Below, one piece after another: positions 1 to 12,311 of a stretch of 64,000 bases of DNA. This DNA is from Lithospermum erythrorhizon. Taxonomy: Eukaryota > Streptophyta > Magnoliopsida > Boraginales > Boraginaceae. Under the pieces are notes generated by a model. The model searched no databases, was not told the origin of the DNA, and worked only from the letters and a program-made list of their open reading frames with translations. The stretch lies in the NCBI GenBank assembly GCA_019722365.1, contig JADFUC010001190.1:62001-126000 (forward strand), written 5' to 3'. Positions within the stretch are counted from its first letter, which is position 1. The number at the start of each line of letters is the position of its first letter. A program made the translations under genes and the position numbers.

Positions 1-420
1 CTGCCTCTTTGCCAGAACCAAGACTTATGCCATCGAAGTTGGGTTCGCTTCTGGCTCGGCTGGAGCAGCATGTTTTTTACCCCCAATCGGATGTGAATGT
101 AAGAAAGAACTCCCTGATGGACGATGTTGAACATCTTGGAGAATAAATTGATATTTGGGGCAACCTCAGCGTATAAGCACTTACTTGAAAGGTCAGAATC
201 GTGGGCCTGAAGCTGGGTGGCCCCACTGACCCGGCTCGCTTATCAAGAAATGAGGGAATTCCACAAAGGGCGGGCCTTTCACCGCAGCCCCCAAAACTTG
301 TGGGATTTTGTTGACGCTTCTCAAGTCTTCTTTCCGTGGAAGACGGGTTCAGTAACTATGGCGACCCGCATATGTGGCGAGGAGGAAAGATAGTTCGGGT
401 AGGATATTTCATGTGTTTAT
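1..420 (+). other. Coding-like scrap of unknown origin at window edge
   Basis: This stretch is clearly richer in G and C than the AT-rich DNA that follows from about position 420. Plus-strand reading around 240-390 gives an open, protein-like stretch (beginning near residues YQEMREFHKGRAF and running to GEEER before a stop), and 30-165 gives another short open stretch in a different frame. I do not recognise either. A piece of an old retroelement polyprotein or of a gene lying mostly outside the window are both possible. No start, splice signal or motif settles it. Confidence 0.25.
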
Positions 421-3400
421 AAAATATTCTAGTATTTGAAAATCAATTGACAAGATATCTATTATACCCTGCTTTTTATCATCAAACTATTAAATTAAAA
501 TCAACTCAAACATGAAATTCTAATGGCCAAAATAACCTAACCACCATACTTACAAAACTTATTAAGCCTATAAGAAATTGCTCATAATTACTACCTACAT
601 TATAAAAAAAATTGTTTACTTTAATTAGACTAGTCGAAATTAACAAAGATTTCTAATTTAATATATTAAAATACAAGCATTTGCAAGATCTTCTTTTTTC
701 TTTTTGAGTCAAGTGTCAAGCATAATAGTCCATATCTTGTTGTGGTGAAATAAGATCCTCTTCAATTGTTTCTAGTAGGCCAATTGAATAACCATATCAA
801 ACGGGAGAAGCCCAAATATTTTAATTGTTTGAAATAAAATAAATTTTAATTGAGTTCCACTCTTTACAATATGTCAATATTCATGATCAAATTCCAATTT
901 GACAATATTTATGATCAAACATTCAAACCTTCCAAATGAAAACCTATATTAATTTGAACGAAAAGCAACCTTAATTATATAAATAAATAAATTTATAAAA
1001 CTCACTATCAACTTACAAAAACATTCAAACCGATATAATAATTCAACAACCATTATATATATTTTAAATTGATACGTTATAAATTTGAAGTCAAACAATT
1101 TAAACGACGCTAACAACCAATTTCGACCACTAAATCAAATCAATATATATTAGAATCTTATATGTTATTAGTCGACTTTACAGAGAGCGAAAAACAACAA
1201 ACAAATTAACTCAAACCACCAAATTCAAAATTGATACGTTAGAAAGTAAATGGAAATAATTGATTCTCAAGAAAGTCAAGTAAAACTTGAAAAATACATC
1301 ATCTTTAAGTTATGAAATATTGATTTCATAAAAAGTAACTCCCAATGAATATATTATATTCAAAATTGAAGTGTTTCAAATTATGACGTTACTAAGTTGA
1401 AGTAATAATGGTTAAACATAAGTAACATCGAGATACCATACATAAAACGTGTCTCACCTTTTCCTACATAACTACTAGTAAGTGGGTGATAGGTTAACTC
1501 AATTACAAATTCTATATCAAGTTAATTGAATTTTTACTAAAGTTATTAACACGCCGAATGAAACCTCGACGCAATTCAATTCATTCGGGATTCGATTCAG
1601 AAATCAAACTGAATTAATATAAATCGATCGTGCCGACAACAATTCATAACCCCTCAATTCAAGTTATAATTCCGACAAATTTCGATCCCGATTTACGGAA
1701 ATCACTCGGCTCCATAACAACTTTAATACTAAACCAGTTGGACTTGAGCCATAACGAATCGGGTTTATTGAAGTGGCCTCTTAGTGGGCTACAGCATGCC
1801 ACTGAATTTATTGTAATTAATCGGGCCAAATTCAAAACCCTAAACCCTCAGTCACCTTCCAGTTTCCGTTAATTCAATGGTGATTTCAGGTACCGATTTC
1901 CTCAATCCTTGCTTTGTAATTTCAATTTGTTTTATAGTATACAATTTTGACTCATTTTGTTACACTTGTATTTTCTGAACAAATACTTTGACATAAATGA
2001 AATGAAAGAACAAAAAGTTGGTAAATGTTTGAAACAATTTTGTAAAGTAAGTGAGAAGTTAAAATCCTTTTTTGTTTTTATTGTTTGATTGCTTTTATTT
2101 ATATTGAAAAGTAAAAGGTGTGAGCAGGAGTAATGGTGATAGTGAATTTAAAAGAAGAGGGCCCTTGTCCTTTGTTGAAGAAGATAACAATGTGACTGTC
2201 GCAACCTCTTCGATAACAATGAGGTTTGTAATAAAAAGGCGATCGGATTTGCATTCTATTATTGAATGCCAATTTAGACTCCACCCTACATTATCAGCAA
2301 CTTTGTATAGTTGCTCTCTCAGCTTCCACCATGCTTCCTGCAATGATCTAACCTTCATGCTAATTCTTTTTATTAAGTCGTCTTTGTTTGCTCAATAGAA
2401 TTGGAGGGAAAACACAATACAAATTTGTAGAGTAGTTCTCCATTTCTAGTTCAATGACAATTCCATACACCAAACAAACACAACATTGTTCTGTTTGTTG
2501 ATGGCGTGTCGTGGTAATGTGACATTTTACAGATTCTCTATATTGGTTTGTTTTTTCATAATAATGGTTGTTTTTACAAAGGATAATTGACTGCTAACTT
2601 TGGTGATTCTGTAAAGTATAATGACTATTGAGTTTGTGCAGTTGTTGTTAGCTATTATCATCATGGAAATGCTTGAAGAAAGAATAGAGAATTAACAAGC
2701 AGCATGCATTGCAAGTATTTTGTGGTTTCTTAACTATCATCTTCTCTCTTACTACTTTGACTTATGAGATAAGTACATCGTAAAATGAAGGCTCCATTGT
2801 CGATTCTTTTGTTGGCTTCTTTATATAATGGTACTTACCTTTCTGTCAGAGATATAGAAAACACATGATAGATCATATAGCTATAATTCCTTTTCTATAT
2901 TTTTGGGGCATTTGCTTCACAAGTAAGCTCTAAAACCAGGTTCATGAGTATTTGCCCATTGGACGCAATCCTTGTGTTTTACCAGATAAGAGATTAAGCC
3001 ACTGAGGCCTCCGAATTTAAGTTTTCAAGCCAATGACTTCCATACACTGCACAAATTTCTTGAATGGATAAATTTTATTATCATTTGTCATTGTTTATAC
3101 TAACATTATTTCCTACCATTTCAAAGCTTAAATTTTTAGTATAACAATGACCAATATATCTTGGATATAATATAGCTATTTGACTAGCTAACAAACTTGA
3201 AATATGGATCGAATAATGTTGCTTTTATAATATATAAAAAGAGTATTGGATAATGAATTAAGTTTGTTGTTTTGGTACTTATTTTTCCTTTCAATTCTAT
3301 TTGGTCTGATGTGGTCCATTGTCAACTCTCAAAAAGAGTTGGTGCATGACAAGGTTGATGCCGACAAAGAAATATGAATCCATTTATTTCATCATATAGC

Positions 3401-5080
3401 AAGAATATTTTCTAAATTAAAACTTGCTGGTATATCTCTTTTACTCATTATTTTGATTGACATCTTACTGCTATTGATAAGGAAAATTTGAATGGGTCGA
3501 CGGCTGATGGGCTTCGATTCAGATTGGTTGAGTACCACAATAATGAACTAAATTTGTTCGTACATATACATCACAATAATATTAAATTTTTGATGAATGA
3601 AATTGTCTTTTCACATTCTATTGATCACTGGAAAAAAAACATGAAATAAGTCTGATAACGTTTCATCTATATCATTTCCGTTTGAGAAATATAATAATGT
3701 TAGTTAGACATGATGATAACATATCCAGTTGGCATGAATGACACACTTGGTTTTTTGATTGCTGCTTGAGTAATTTGACCTTTAATTGGTTATTATTTTC
3801 TATATTATTAAATTTTGAAAGTGTTGAAATTGTAAGATGGGCCAGGAATGGAACATTGTCATGCATGTGCTCGTTTCCTTTAAGTAGCCCCGTTGGAACG
3901 TTCTTGTATATGAGTATTTTCCATCCTCGGACGTTAATCAGAATAATTGTATTAAAATATAAGAATAGAAATTTTAGAAATGTAAAAAGCTTAGAACCGA
4001 CGTTCATTTGCTTTTGATTAATTTTCATGAAATCCACTTCATATATGAGAATGTTTGAGGAAGCTAAGTCATAACCATATAATTCTTGACTAAAATATTT
4101 GAAATGAACCAGTATATAAGTGGATTGAGTTGTGGTTCTTTTGAAATCCCTAAATGTTATATGTTGTGGGGGTGGATAAAACATACACTTGAAAAATAAT
4201 GTACTTCAACGTGTGATAATTTCTTGAATGTGGAATTAAAATCCTACTCTGTTTTGGTAAGTAAATTAAAATCATACTTGAATGTTGGATGGTATGTAAG
4301 AGTGATAGAGATTGGAAATTACGGTTACAAGCAAGAGGTCTACAAATACGGTTACAATTACGGTTACAATCAAGACATCTATATAATTTTTTGAGGTCTA
4401 TATTTACTTGGAAAATTAAGTGCCAGGAAAAATTGATATAGTAACAAACTTTTTGGATGAACTTTTTCTCGTAGTTCAGAATGCATGTTTTGTTTGGGAT
4501 CTTATGAGGTGGAAATCTTAAATAGTAACTGCAATGTTTTGGGAAAGGGATAAAACATGTGGACTTAGTAATGAAAGGCAGGGGAAGCAATTCTTTCTTC
4601 CTTTCAAATTACAAATTGAGTACCTCATAAGATATTTGATAAAACCTTCTATAAAATTTAGAAGTGTTATCCTCCGGGATTTGAATGTGATAATTCCCAC
4701 ATATCTATGTTACTTGCTTTATTTTTTTGTGTGCAACTAAGTAACAATTTTTGGAATGCTCTTCATTGTTTGTTTAAATCCATGAAGAAGACAATTGATG
4801 TATGTTTGCATTTTTGTAAATTTCTTTAGAAGGGTATTGTGATACAAACTTGAGGTGCAGATAGTGATGATATTTGTTCTACCAAATGGTCAAGAAGTAG
4901 AATGAGAAATCGTCTTCGTAGAATGAGAAATCTTCTAGAACTATTAGAGTTGCAAAGGTTAATGTTTATAATGAAAAGAGAAAATATATTTAAATTAGAC
5001 ATAGTATGATTAGACAACTCCTAATAAATGAAGTGAGTTTTCTAGACTATGTAAAGTCTAAAAGAAATTTTATTCATCCC
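421..5080. other. AT-rich intergenic DNA, no gene seen
   Basis: I find no convincing coding exon here. Open reading frames such as those around 2.1-2.4 kb and 3.7-4.7 kb are short, partly overlap on opposite strands, and show no recognisable motif. A segment at 3063-3115 recurs in close to identical form at 6326-6380 (both contain the run TTATCATTTGTCATTG), so some of this DNA is dispersed repeat. A small telomere-like stretch (AAACCCTAAACCC) at about 1836-1848 is too short to mean more than a telobox-like word. Confidence 0.5.
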
Positions 5081-6000
5081 TTAATAAAGGGTGACAAGGA
5101 CATTTGTCCTTGACAAGTCGAGGAAAATGGGGCTTAAAGCCCTTAAGTCAAAATAATATGGTGGATACCCATTAGGGTCAAACCAAGCCATAGAATTTAA
5201 ATGCACTACATGGTGTGTGTTGTAGTGTTCGATAATCCATAGCCAGTTTTTAGTGGTGCTTTTGAGACGCATTTGATTTAATTTCGCTTATCATTCATAA
5301 CCGCTTAGCCATGGTCAGACACACTGGACACACGGCCTTGCTCCATAACCAATTTTGGGTGTGTTGTCGAGATGCATTACATTGATTTCACTGTCATAAA
5401 AATTCATACCAAGCATTTCGCTATCGGTAAAGACTTCATTTAATTTTAATCACGAGCAATTCATAGCCGCCTTTTACGCTTATCGGGTATTAATAATTTC
5501 GATAAAAGTTTTTAATTACGATATATAAATGCCTACAAGGCTGAGACGCAAAGTGATGGATTTGATTTGTGTGTTTAGATAATGGACTTATGTCCTTAAT
5601 AATTTGGTGTGTGATAGTGCTATTGAGACGCACTATATAAAGCTTACCTACGCGAAATAAAGGACATACCATCTAGAGATTTAGGCTATCTCCCTAGAAC
5701 GCCATGGTACCAAAGTGTACGCATGGCCTTAAAAAGCGTTTGGAGATTATATCAAGCGAAATTTGTACGATTTCAAGGATGGCATGCTACAAGGCGTGTC
5801 TCAATCAAAATCAATAAGCTCAAGCAAGAATTCACTCTATCGATTGTAAGGCCATTACACACTTCACTATTATTAATTCAAATCAAGCATATCACGCTAA
5901 AGATCCAAAGTTTCCTTTTACCCAAGTTAATTTTTTCTTTCATCTCCCTTAACATCTATTCGCCATTAGCGGGGATCAAGTTATAATATGGCTCATAAAG
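5081..6000 (+). repeat. LTR-like block with TATA box and repeated U3-like motif
   Basis: The block begins near a small palindrome around AAGGACATTTGTCCTT (5096-5111). It carries four copies of GAGACGCA or GAGATGCA at 5264, 5369, 5543 and 5625; the last lies immediately before a TATATAA box at 5634-5640. Repeated short motifs before a TATA box are typical of the U3 part of a plant LTR. No partner LTR, primer binding site or coding domain is visible nearby, so this could be a solo LTR or a fragment. Boundaries are approximate. Confidence 0.35.
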
Positions 6001-6760
6001 ATCATTCCGCTACATCCGCCACAGATTACGACTTTTCAACCTGCCATTCACACCATCGATTGGCCATTTATTTTTTCTAATCGCTTGGCTTTACCTATAT
6101 AACGGTGTTCCCTCTCGACCTTCAATGTAGATATGTAAAACATGATACACCATATAGCTTATCCTTTCTTCCATTCTCTGCAGATTGCTCACAAAGCTTC
6201 AAAATCAGCCAATGAAATGACTGGGTCTGGCTATCAAGCACTCTCAGAACTACTCAGACAAGATTGCCACCGCTGGCCCTGATTTAGTTCTTTCAAATTT
6301 ACTCCATACCACGCTACAAATCCTTTAAATCGATAAGTTTTGTTATCATTTGTCATTGTTTATACTAACATTATTTCCTACAAATATCAGTTCATAACAA
6401 ATTACTACGCATTAGTTAAGAAGATTATTACAATTCATTGGAATTGAAGCTGAAAAAGCAGTTTATCTATGATCTAACTGCCCCCTGATGGTGATGGACC
6501 AAGATGTTTTCTCTAATAAATGCAGATATAATATCGCTGATAATTGGACCACATCAACCATCATTTTGCATCAATTGTCGCTTGTCAGTTGTCGGAAAAG
6601 TAAATCATCCAACGGCTTGCACAAAAACAATAATTGACATGTTTTTTCTTATATTGAAGTGGTAATCAAAACTCCAATTTAAATTATTATGAAGGGTTCG
6701 ATCCGTACTACAGTACATATTTATATAAACGTATATGATGAGATTGTAGATCGACAAGAT
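6001..6760. other. Intergenic DNA left of the copia element
   Basis: No gene is seen. It contains the second copy (6326-6380) of the dispersed repeat also found at 3063-3115. The remainder has no feature I can name. Confidence 0.4.
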
Positions 6761-7092
6761 TGCTGCTGCCGACTCGTATCACCGACACCGATTCCTGACA
6801 AACCGACAAACGCACTCACCAATTTGGCCTACGATAACTCCAACCCGGTTGCCCAAACTCTCGCGCCATTCACAAAGATATTTTATCGGCGAGAACAAAA
6901 GAAATGTTTTCTCACAAAGCTCGCATGTAAAACAAATCCGGGGCATTTAAGACTTTATTCTTTTGGCCATCAAGAAAGATGACAAAAAGTTTCCAATATA
7001 TATAATAATATATTGTGCTAGGCCAAGGTTATAAAGAGGCCGACAACAATCGTGGGCGCTTAATCGTATTAAGCCAGCTAATGATTATAACA
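6761..7092 (-). repeat. 3' LTR of decayed Ty1/copia retrotransposon
   Basis: This segment of about 330 bp aligns, in the same orientation, with 11904-12248. Shared blocks include GTATCACCGA near the left end, CAAAGATATTTTATCGG, TTATTCTTTT and AATATATTG in the right half, and GATTATAACA at the right end. It begins TG and ends CA, the canonical LTR termini. Just inside it, at 7094-7100, the minus strand carries a purine run (GAGGAGA) in the position expected for the polypurine tract. The two LTRs differ by many substitutions and small indels, so the insertion is old. I could not find a matching target-site duplication. Confidence 0.8.
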
Positions 7093-10000
7093 ATCTCCTC
7101 GACCAAGCGCAACGATTGACATAACACAGAATCAGCACTTCATATCGCTAAACCATTACTCAGAAATCACAAAGCACAATACAAAAGAATGAAGCGTATA
7201 CACAAAGATACTAATATCGTCACAAAAGACCTAAAGAAAAATCACCTCGCAACTAAGTCCCTGAAGTGACCGAACTCTACCATGTGGTCATCGAGCTCAA
7301 GATACGCAACCGTCATCCAACCTATGTCAAAGTTCATGATTCTTTTGACAGAAATGAATTTCCATCGGCAAAGATTTCGCATCTATATCTCGCGCTTAAA
7401 TTCCGAGGAATTTTCTCCAATCTCACAACGCCTCGCTCAACAATATCACGAATATAGCGAAATCGAACATCAATACGCTTAAATCCTATCACGAAAAACA
7501 TGATTTTTACACAATTGAATAAAGCAGGATCGACTATCGAAACACAACCACACGCTTAATAACAAACCAACTTCGCATAATAAAAGCCTCCTAAGCCAAA
7601 TAGCTTCTTTAAAAGCTTCAGCTGCCTACATACTCACGATTCAAGAAGAGATAAAGAAACAATCGGCCAATTTGAGACTTCCAACTTATCAAGAGTCACA
7701 CAAAAGAAATACATGCGCGTAGTGAGATTTCTATCGTCTCTATCATTAGCATAATCGAATCTACATACCAACTAACTTAATGGCCATCACGATATCTGTA
7801 AACTCAAAACCAACATCAACGATAGATTTCAAATACTCCAATGTACCACTTCTTTAAAGCGCTCCAACGAGGCATCCTGTGATTTTCACATATATTCATC
7901 AAGCAACTAACCGCATATGCAATATCGCCTAATGGCTAACCACATACATAATGCATCCAAAGATTAAAATATGGCACATTCTTCATATCATTTATTTCGC
8001 CCAGGACTGATCCTTACTTAACACAAAATCGAAGTTAGCAGGTACATTCACGCATTTAGCATCGACATAGAAAATTTACTTCCAAAATCTTTCAACATAT
8101 GCACTTTCGATTTTTAAAACAAGAAAGTTATTTCTTTCTGCCTCTACTAATGTCTTACGCCAATTTTCAAGATCACCTAAATATTTCTATATCAAAATTA
8201 TCACAAAGACATTTTTGCACATGCTCAATAGGACTTCAAACACGGACTAACAATCAACATGTCATCCACATAAAGCAAAAAAGAAATACGTACGTAGTCT
8301 ATTCTTGAAAGATGTGCAAATGATCGAAGAAACTCTTTAAACTTCAAAGATCGCATTTAATTGTCAAATTTAATATTCCATTGCCTGGGTGGGATTGCTT
8401 TTAAACCATACAAGGCCTTTTTAATGTCACACATTATCGTACAATTTAGGGTCCACAAAGCTCTCGGTCACTTTTGATATAAATATTTTGCCAAGATCAC
8501 CACGTAAAGTTGAAGAGAATATCCATTTGTTTTAATTCCTACTAAAATGAGCAACTAAAGCAAAGACGATTCTTAACAAAGAGTAAATCCTAACCACAGA
8601 GCAAAAATTTCAAAGATAATCTATTCCTCCTCAGCAGAAATCCCTTAGCCTACTAATCTAGCCTTAAATCTAACCTTATTAGTTTCCATGCTTAACCTTA
8701 AACAACCACTTACGCCTACCACTCTGAGCAATCAGGGGCTTAGGAACAAAGCTTTCCAAGTTCCGTTAATTCTGGGGTGGATTTCATTTCACTATTCATA
8801 AAGATCAATCCATTCATTGAATATTATTTCAATCTTTTAAAGCTTCTTTGTAAGTCTTAGGCTCATCACACTCAAGGATTCAAACACATTAAAAGCAAAA
8901 ACGCATAAATTACAATCATTCAAATTATTATCCTCTTAAGTATCTCTACATTTTAATGGTTCTTTTGATTTATCCCTAAAGGAAGTTGATAGCTATTCAA
9001 AGCATTAGAATTCAAAAAAATATTCGTGACGTGAACAACATTGCTCTCCACCATCGGGAGTAATGATTCTCCACCTCATTGTGAGTAATTCATCTTCGAT
9101 TTACAAGAACTAATTTAGCGAAATCTCATTTCGTACAGCGTTCAGTTGATTAAATACATCAGCAATCAGCTCCACCTCATTGGAGCATCATTAATAGTGA
9201 AGCGAGGAGTCAAGTTATGAAATTCAATTTCATTAAAAAATAACATCTCTACTTATCACAACTTTCAATCCCTTGCCTTACCCTATCCAAAGCCTATAAC
9301 CTTTTATTCCTTCAGGATATCCCAAGAAAACACATTTCTTAGATCTAGGTTCCAACTTATCAACCTTTAGATGCACACAAACAACACAACCAAAACTTAA
9401 ATTACTTAAATCAAGCGGTTTACCCGTAAACACGGATTCGGGAACTTTCCCTCCTAAAGCGTACACTAGGACCTATTAATCAAATATGCAAATGGGTAGT
9501 AACAAAGATCCCCCCCCGTAACTTTTAGAAAGACCGCACGCCAAGCAGCTCTCACTTTCTCTCTAACAAAGTTCTATTCATCCTCTCGCCTACCCCATTT
9601 CATTGGGTGTATAGGAACGACCTATGTCTCTTAATACCCCACCAAGACACAAATCATCATTCATTTGTTTATTGCAAAATTCAAGACCATTATCAATCCT
9701 AAGGGCTTTAATTCTCTCCCGCCAAGGTTTTCAATTAACATTTTCCAGCTTTTAAACTTATCAAAACATCAAATTTTTGTTTCAACAAAGAAAAAACCCA
9801 AACTTTCGTATCAATCATCATCAATAATGGAAAGAAAATATCGTCTCCACGCTGTCGTAACACTGCAGGTCCCCATACACGCGATACAAATACTCAAGCA
9901 CATCAGTACACTTAGTCTGGACAGGCACGAGGAAACGTGGAAAAACTCACCCTATGTCAGCTTCCTAACAAGCACGATTCACGTAGCGGATTGGGACATT

Positions 10001-11903
10001 TTATCACTACCAAAGTGACCATCTTTATGCAAAATTTCTAATCCTTTTATTACTCATATGACCTAATCTATTGCGGCTACAAAATGGATTTTACATTCAC
10101 CACAGAGTTTATGTGAGGCATAAACAGTTCAACATGACAAACATACAAGTTATTTTTCTTTTCAGCAGTAAAAACAACAAGTGACCCCTTCAGAATTTTC
10201 ATAACCCCTTACCCCATTTACCCTCCAAACCATCATCCTCTGTGGACGCATACTTAAAGTAAATTATACCGTTAAATCAGAACATGTCTAACATTCTTCA
10301 AAGTAAACACGTAACTGTAATAGTAACCCAAGTGCACAAGTATCTCATATTCCTAAGACATTACAATTTTTAGAATTTGCTAATGACACAAAGCCATGTT
10401 CAACATTTTTATAGTTTGAAAATAGGTTTTTAAAAGGAGTCATATGAAAAGTATAACCAGAGTCTACTAACCAATCGTAATTTCGCATAATGAATCGAAA
10501 CGTAGAAGTTCAACAATGCATAATCACAAAGATTACTAAATATAAAACATCACCCGTGACATTCCTCACATGTATAGCCAAATTAGTGCTCATTTCTTTC
10601 TTTGATTTTTATTAGACTCTGGGGCAATCCTTAATCTAAGTCAATTCAAATTCATGACAATTAAAAACACTTTCTCCATTAGACCTGTGTATTTAGATCT
10701 ACCTTTTGCAAGGTAGTGATTCTTTTTTAGTATCGTATGCATTATGTTCATTCTTTAATTAAACCTACATGAGATTCCGGCCTCACACGCATAATCTCCG
10801 AATTTTTACTACCTGCACGCCTATATCCAATTCTTTATTCTTAAGACCATTTACTACAATGTCTATGCTTAATTCTCATCCCTACTATACTTACTGCCAG
10901 ATGACATCACTAAAAGAATCGATATAAGTATTTAAAAAGAGCAACGGGCATGTAATCATCTATATTCTTATCGCTCCGCCAACTTAATATCGAAATAAGT
11001 TTAGTAAAAACATCAAGATTTCTTCTATATCCTTAGAAAGATCCAATCAACTTAAAGAACTTCTCAGTTAACATTTTACTAAAAAGAACGGTCAGATGTA
11101 GACTATTCGCCTTTATCCCAAAGAGTTTTAAAGACACTCCGCGATTCCAACTTTTCTAATAAATGCGATCGATAAGTTCAAATAAATACTCCAAGACATT
11201 TATTTTCATTCATTTCAAGCTTTTATCAACTGCTACTGCAGCGTATCAAGCTCACTAACGCCCCTTTAAAGCATTTTCTTTCTTCAATTAAAATAATACA
11301 CTCGATTTTCCACACGCTAAAATCGACTTTCGGGTCAAACGAGTCACATCATATTGATTCGCAAGAGTCATATTTCAACAAATATAATTTAGCAAATAAT
11401 ATAGCGCTAAAAACACAAAGTAATTTTGAATCTAAGCAATCTAACAACAAAAACCAACGAATAAACTCAACAAATATACTAACTTAAATGTAAAGACGTA
11501 ACCCAATCACGTATCCGGATTTCAACAAAAAGAAATAAAAAACTGAAATTTAAAAATGGATCAAGCCTTTTTACCAAACTTTACGGAAAAAGTTTCGACC
11601 TTACCCACCCCAAGACGGCATTTTGCCTCCCTAACATGGTGAAAAGTCAATTGTGACAGTAAAAGTCAAGCCGAATAAGATCAGAATGGGCCGGGGTCAC
11701 TGCCTGCCGAACCTCCCAACAAAATTCCTCCCAAGAACCTCCCTCTCGCAATTCCACGATTCTATGACTTTGCATCGTTTCACGCGAATAGCATCAGCAG
11801 CACTATTCATCCTAATCACTATTCACTGTGATTCACTATCCAACAACAAATCAAACAAGTGCCTCCGATACTCAATCACGGTGACATATGACGGCTAGTA
11901 TCA
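7093..11903 (-). mobile_element. Internal region of decayed Ty1/copia retrotransposon
   Basis: Minus-strand reading gives copia polyprotein motifs in the right order. A gag zinc-knuckle remnant (CFNCHEF, then KDCP) lies at about 10620-10672. The end of the integrase/start of RT motif CVFLGYPEGIKGYRLW is at about 9285-9350. RT motifs follow: KKALYGLK and PPRQWNIKFD at about 8376-8425, and the catalytic LYVDDMLIV at about 8244-8275. The RNase H-side motif EYVAAEAFKEAIWLRR lies at about 7585-7640. The order gag, integrase, RT, RNase H defines Ty1/copia. Stops and frameshifts are everywhere; the longest intact piece is about 62 codons at 9278-9466, so it cannot be autonomous. Next to the right LTR, around 11894-11903, is a degraded match to the initiator-tRNA-Met primer site. 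Confidence 0.85.
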
Positions 11904-12248
11904 TGCTTGTCGTCACGTATCACCGATTAATCGGGATTCCTGGGACAAACCGATGTCAAATGTACCACCAATCGTCTAAGTGATAACCCAACCCGGTTGC
12001 CTCCAAACTCTCAAAAAGCCGCTTACTCACAAAGATATTTTATCGGTATGGTAACAAAAGTTAACAAAGTGCTTTCTCACAAGTTGCATAAAACAATCCA
12101 AGACAAGACTTTTATTCTTTTTGCATGGATGAAGTAAGATGACAAAAGCCGCTAATATATATATAATAATATATTGGCAAGCAGCTGCTGATTATAAAGA
12201 GTACACAACAATTGAAGCGCTTAATTTAAGCGCCAATAGATTATAACA
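11904..12248 (-). repeat. 5' LTR of decayed Ty1/copia retrotransposon
   Basis: This is the partner of the LTR at 6761-7092: same internal blocks (CAAAGATATTTTATCGG, TATAATAATATATTG), starts TG and ends CA. On the minus strand it is the promoter-bearing LTR of the element. Its outer end stops 63 bp before the ATG of the WSD-type gene, which lies on the opposite strand, so this LTR and the 63 bp spacer now occupy the whole proximal promoter position of that gene. Confidence 0.8.
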
Positions 12249-12311
12249 GTATATACATATGTTTATTCCATTCCGAATGTTTTTCATTTGGAGTAATCTC
12301 TAAACATTGAG

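Noticed and set aside
2095..2398. Pair of overlapping short frames on both strands
   Set aside because: No motif; composition-driven.
6689..6982. 97-codon plus-strand frame
   Set aside because: It lies mostly in the LTR of the copia element on the antisense side, so it is an accidental frame.
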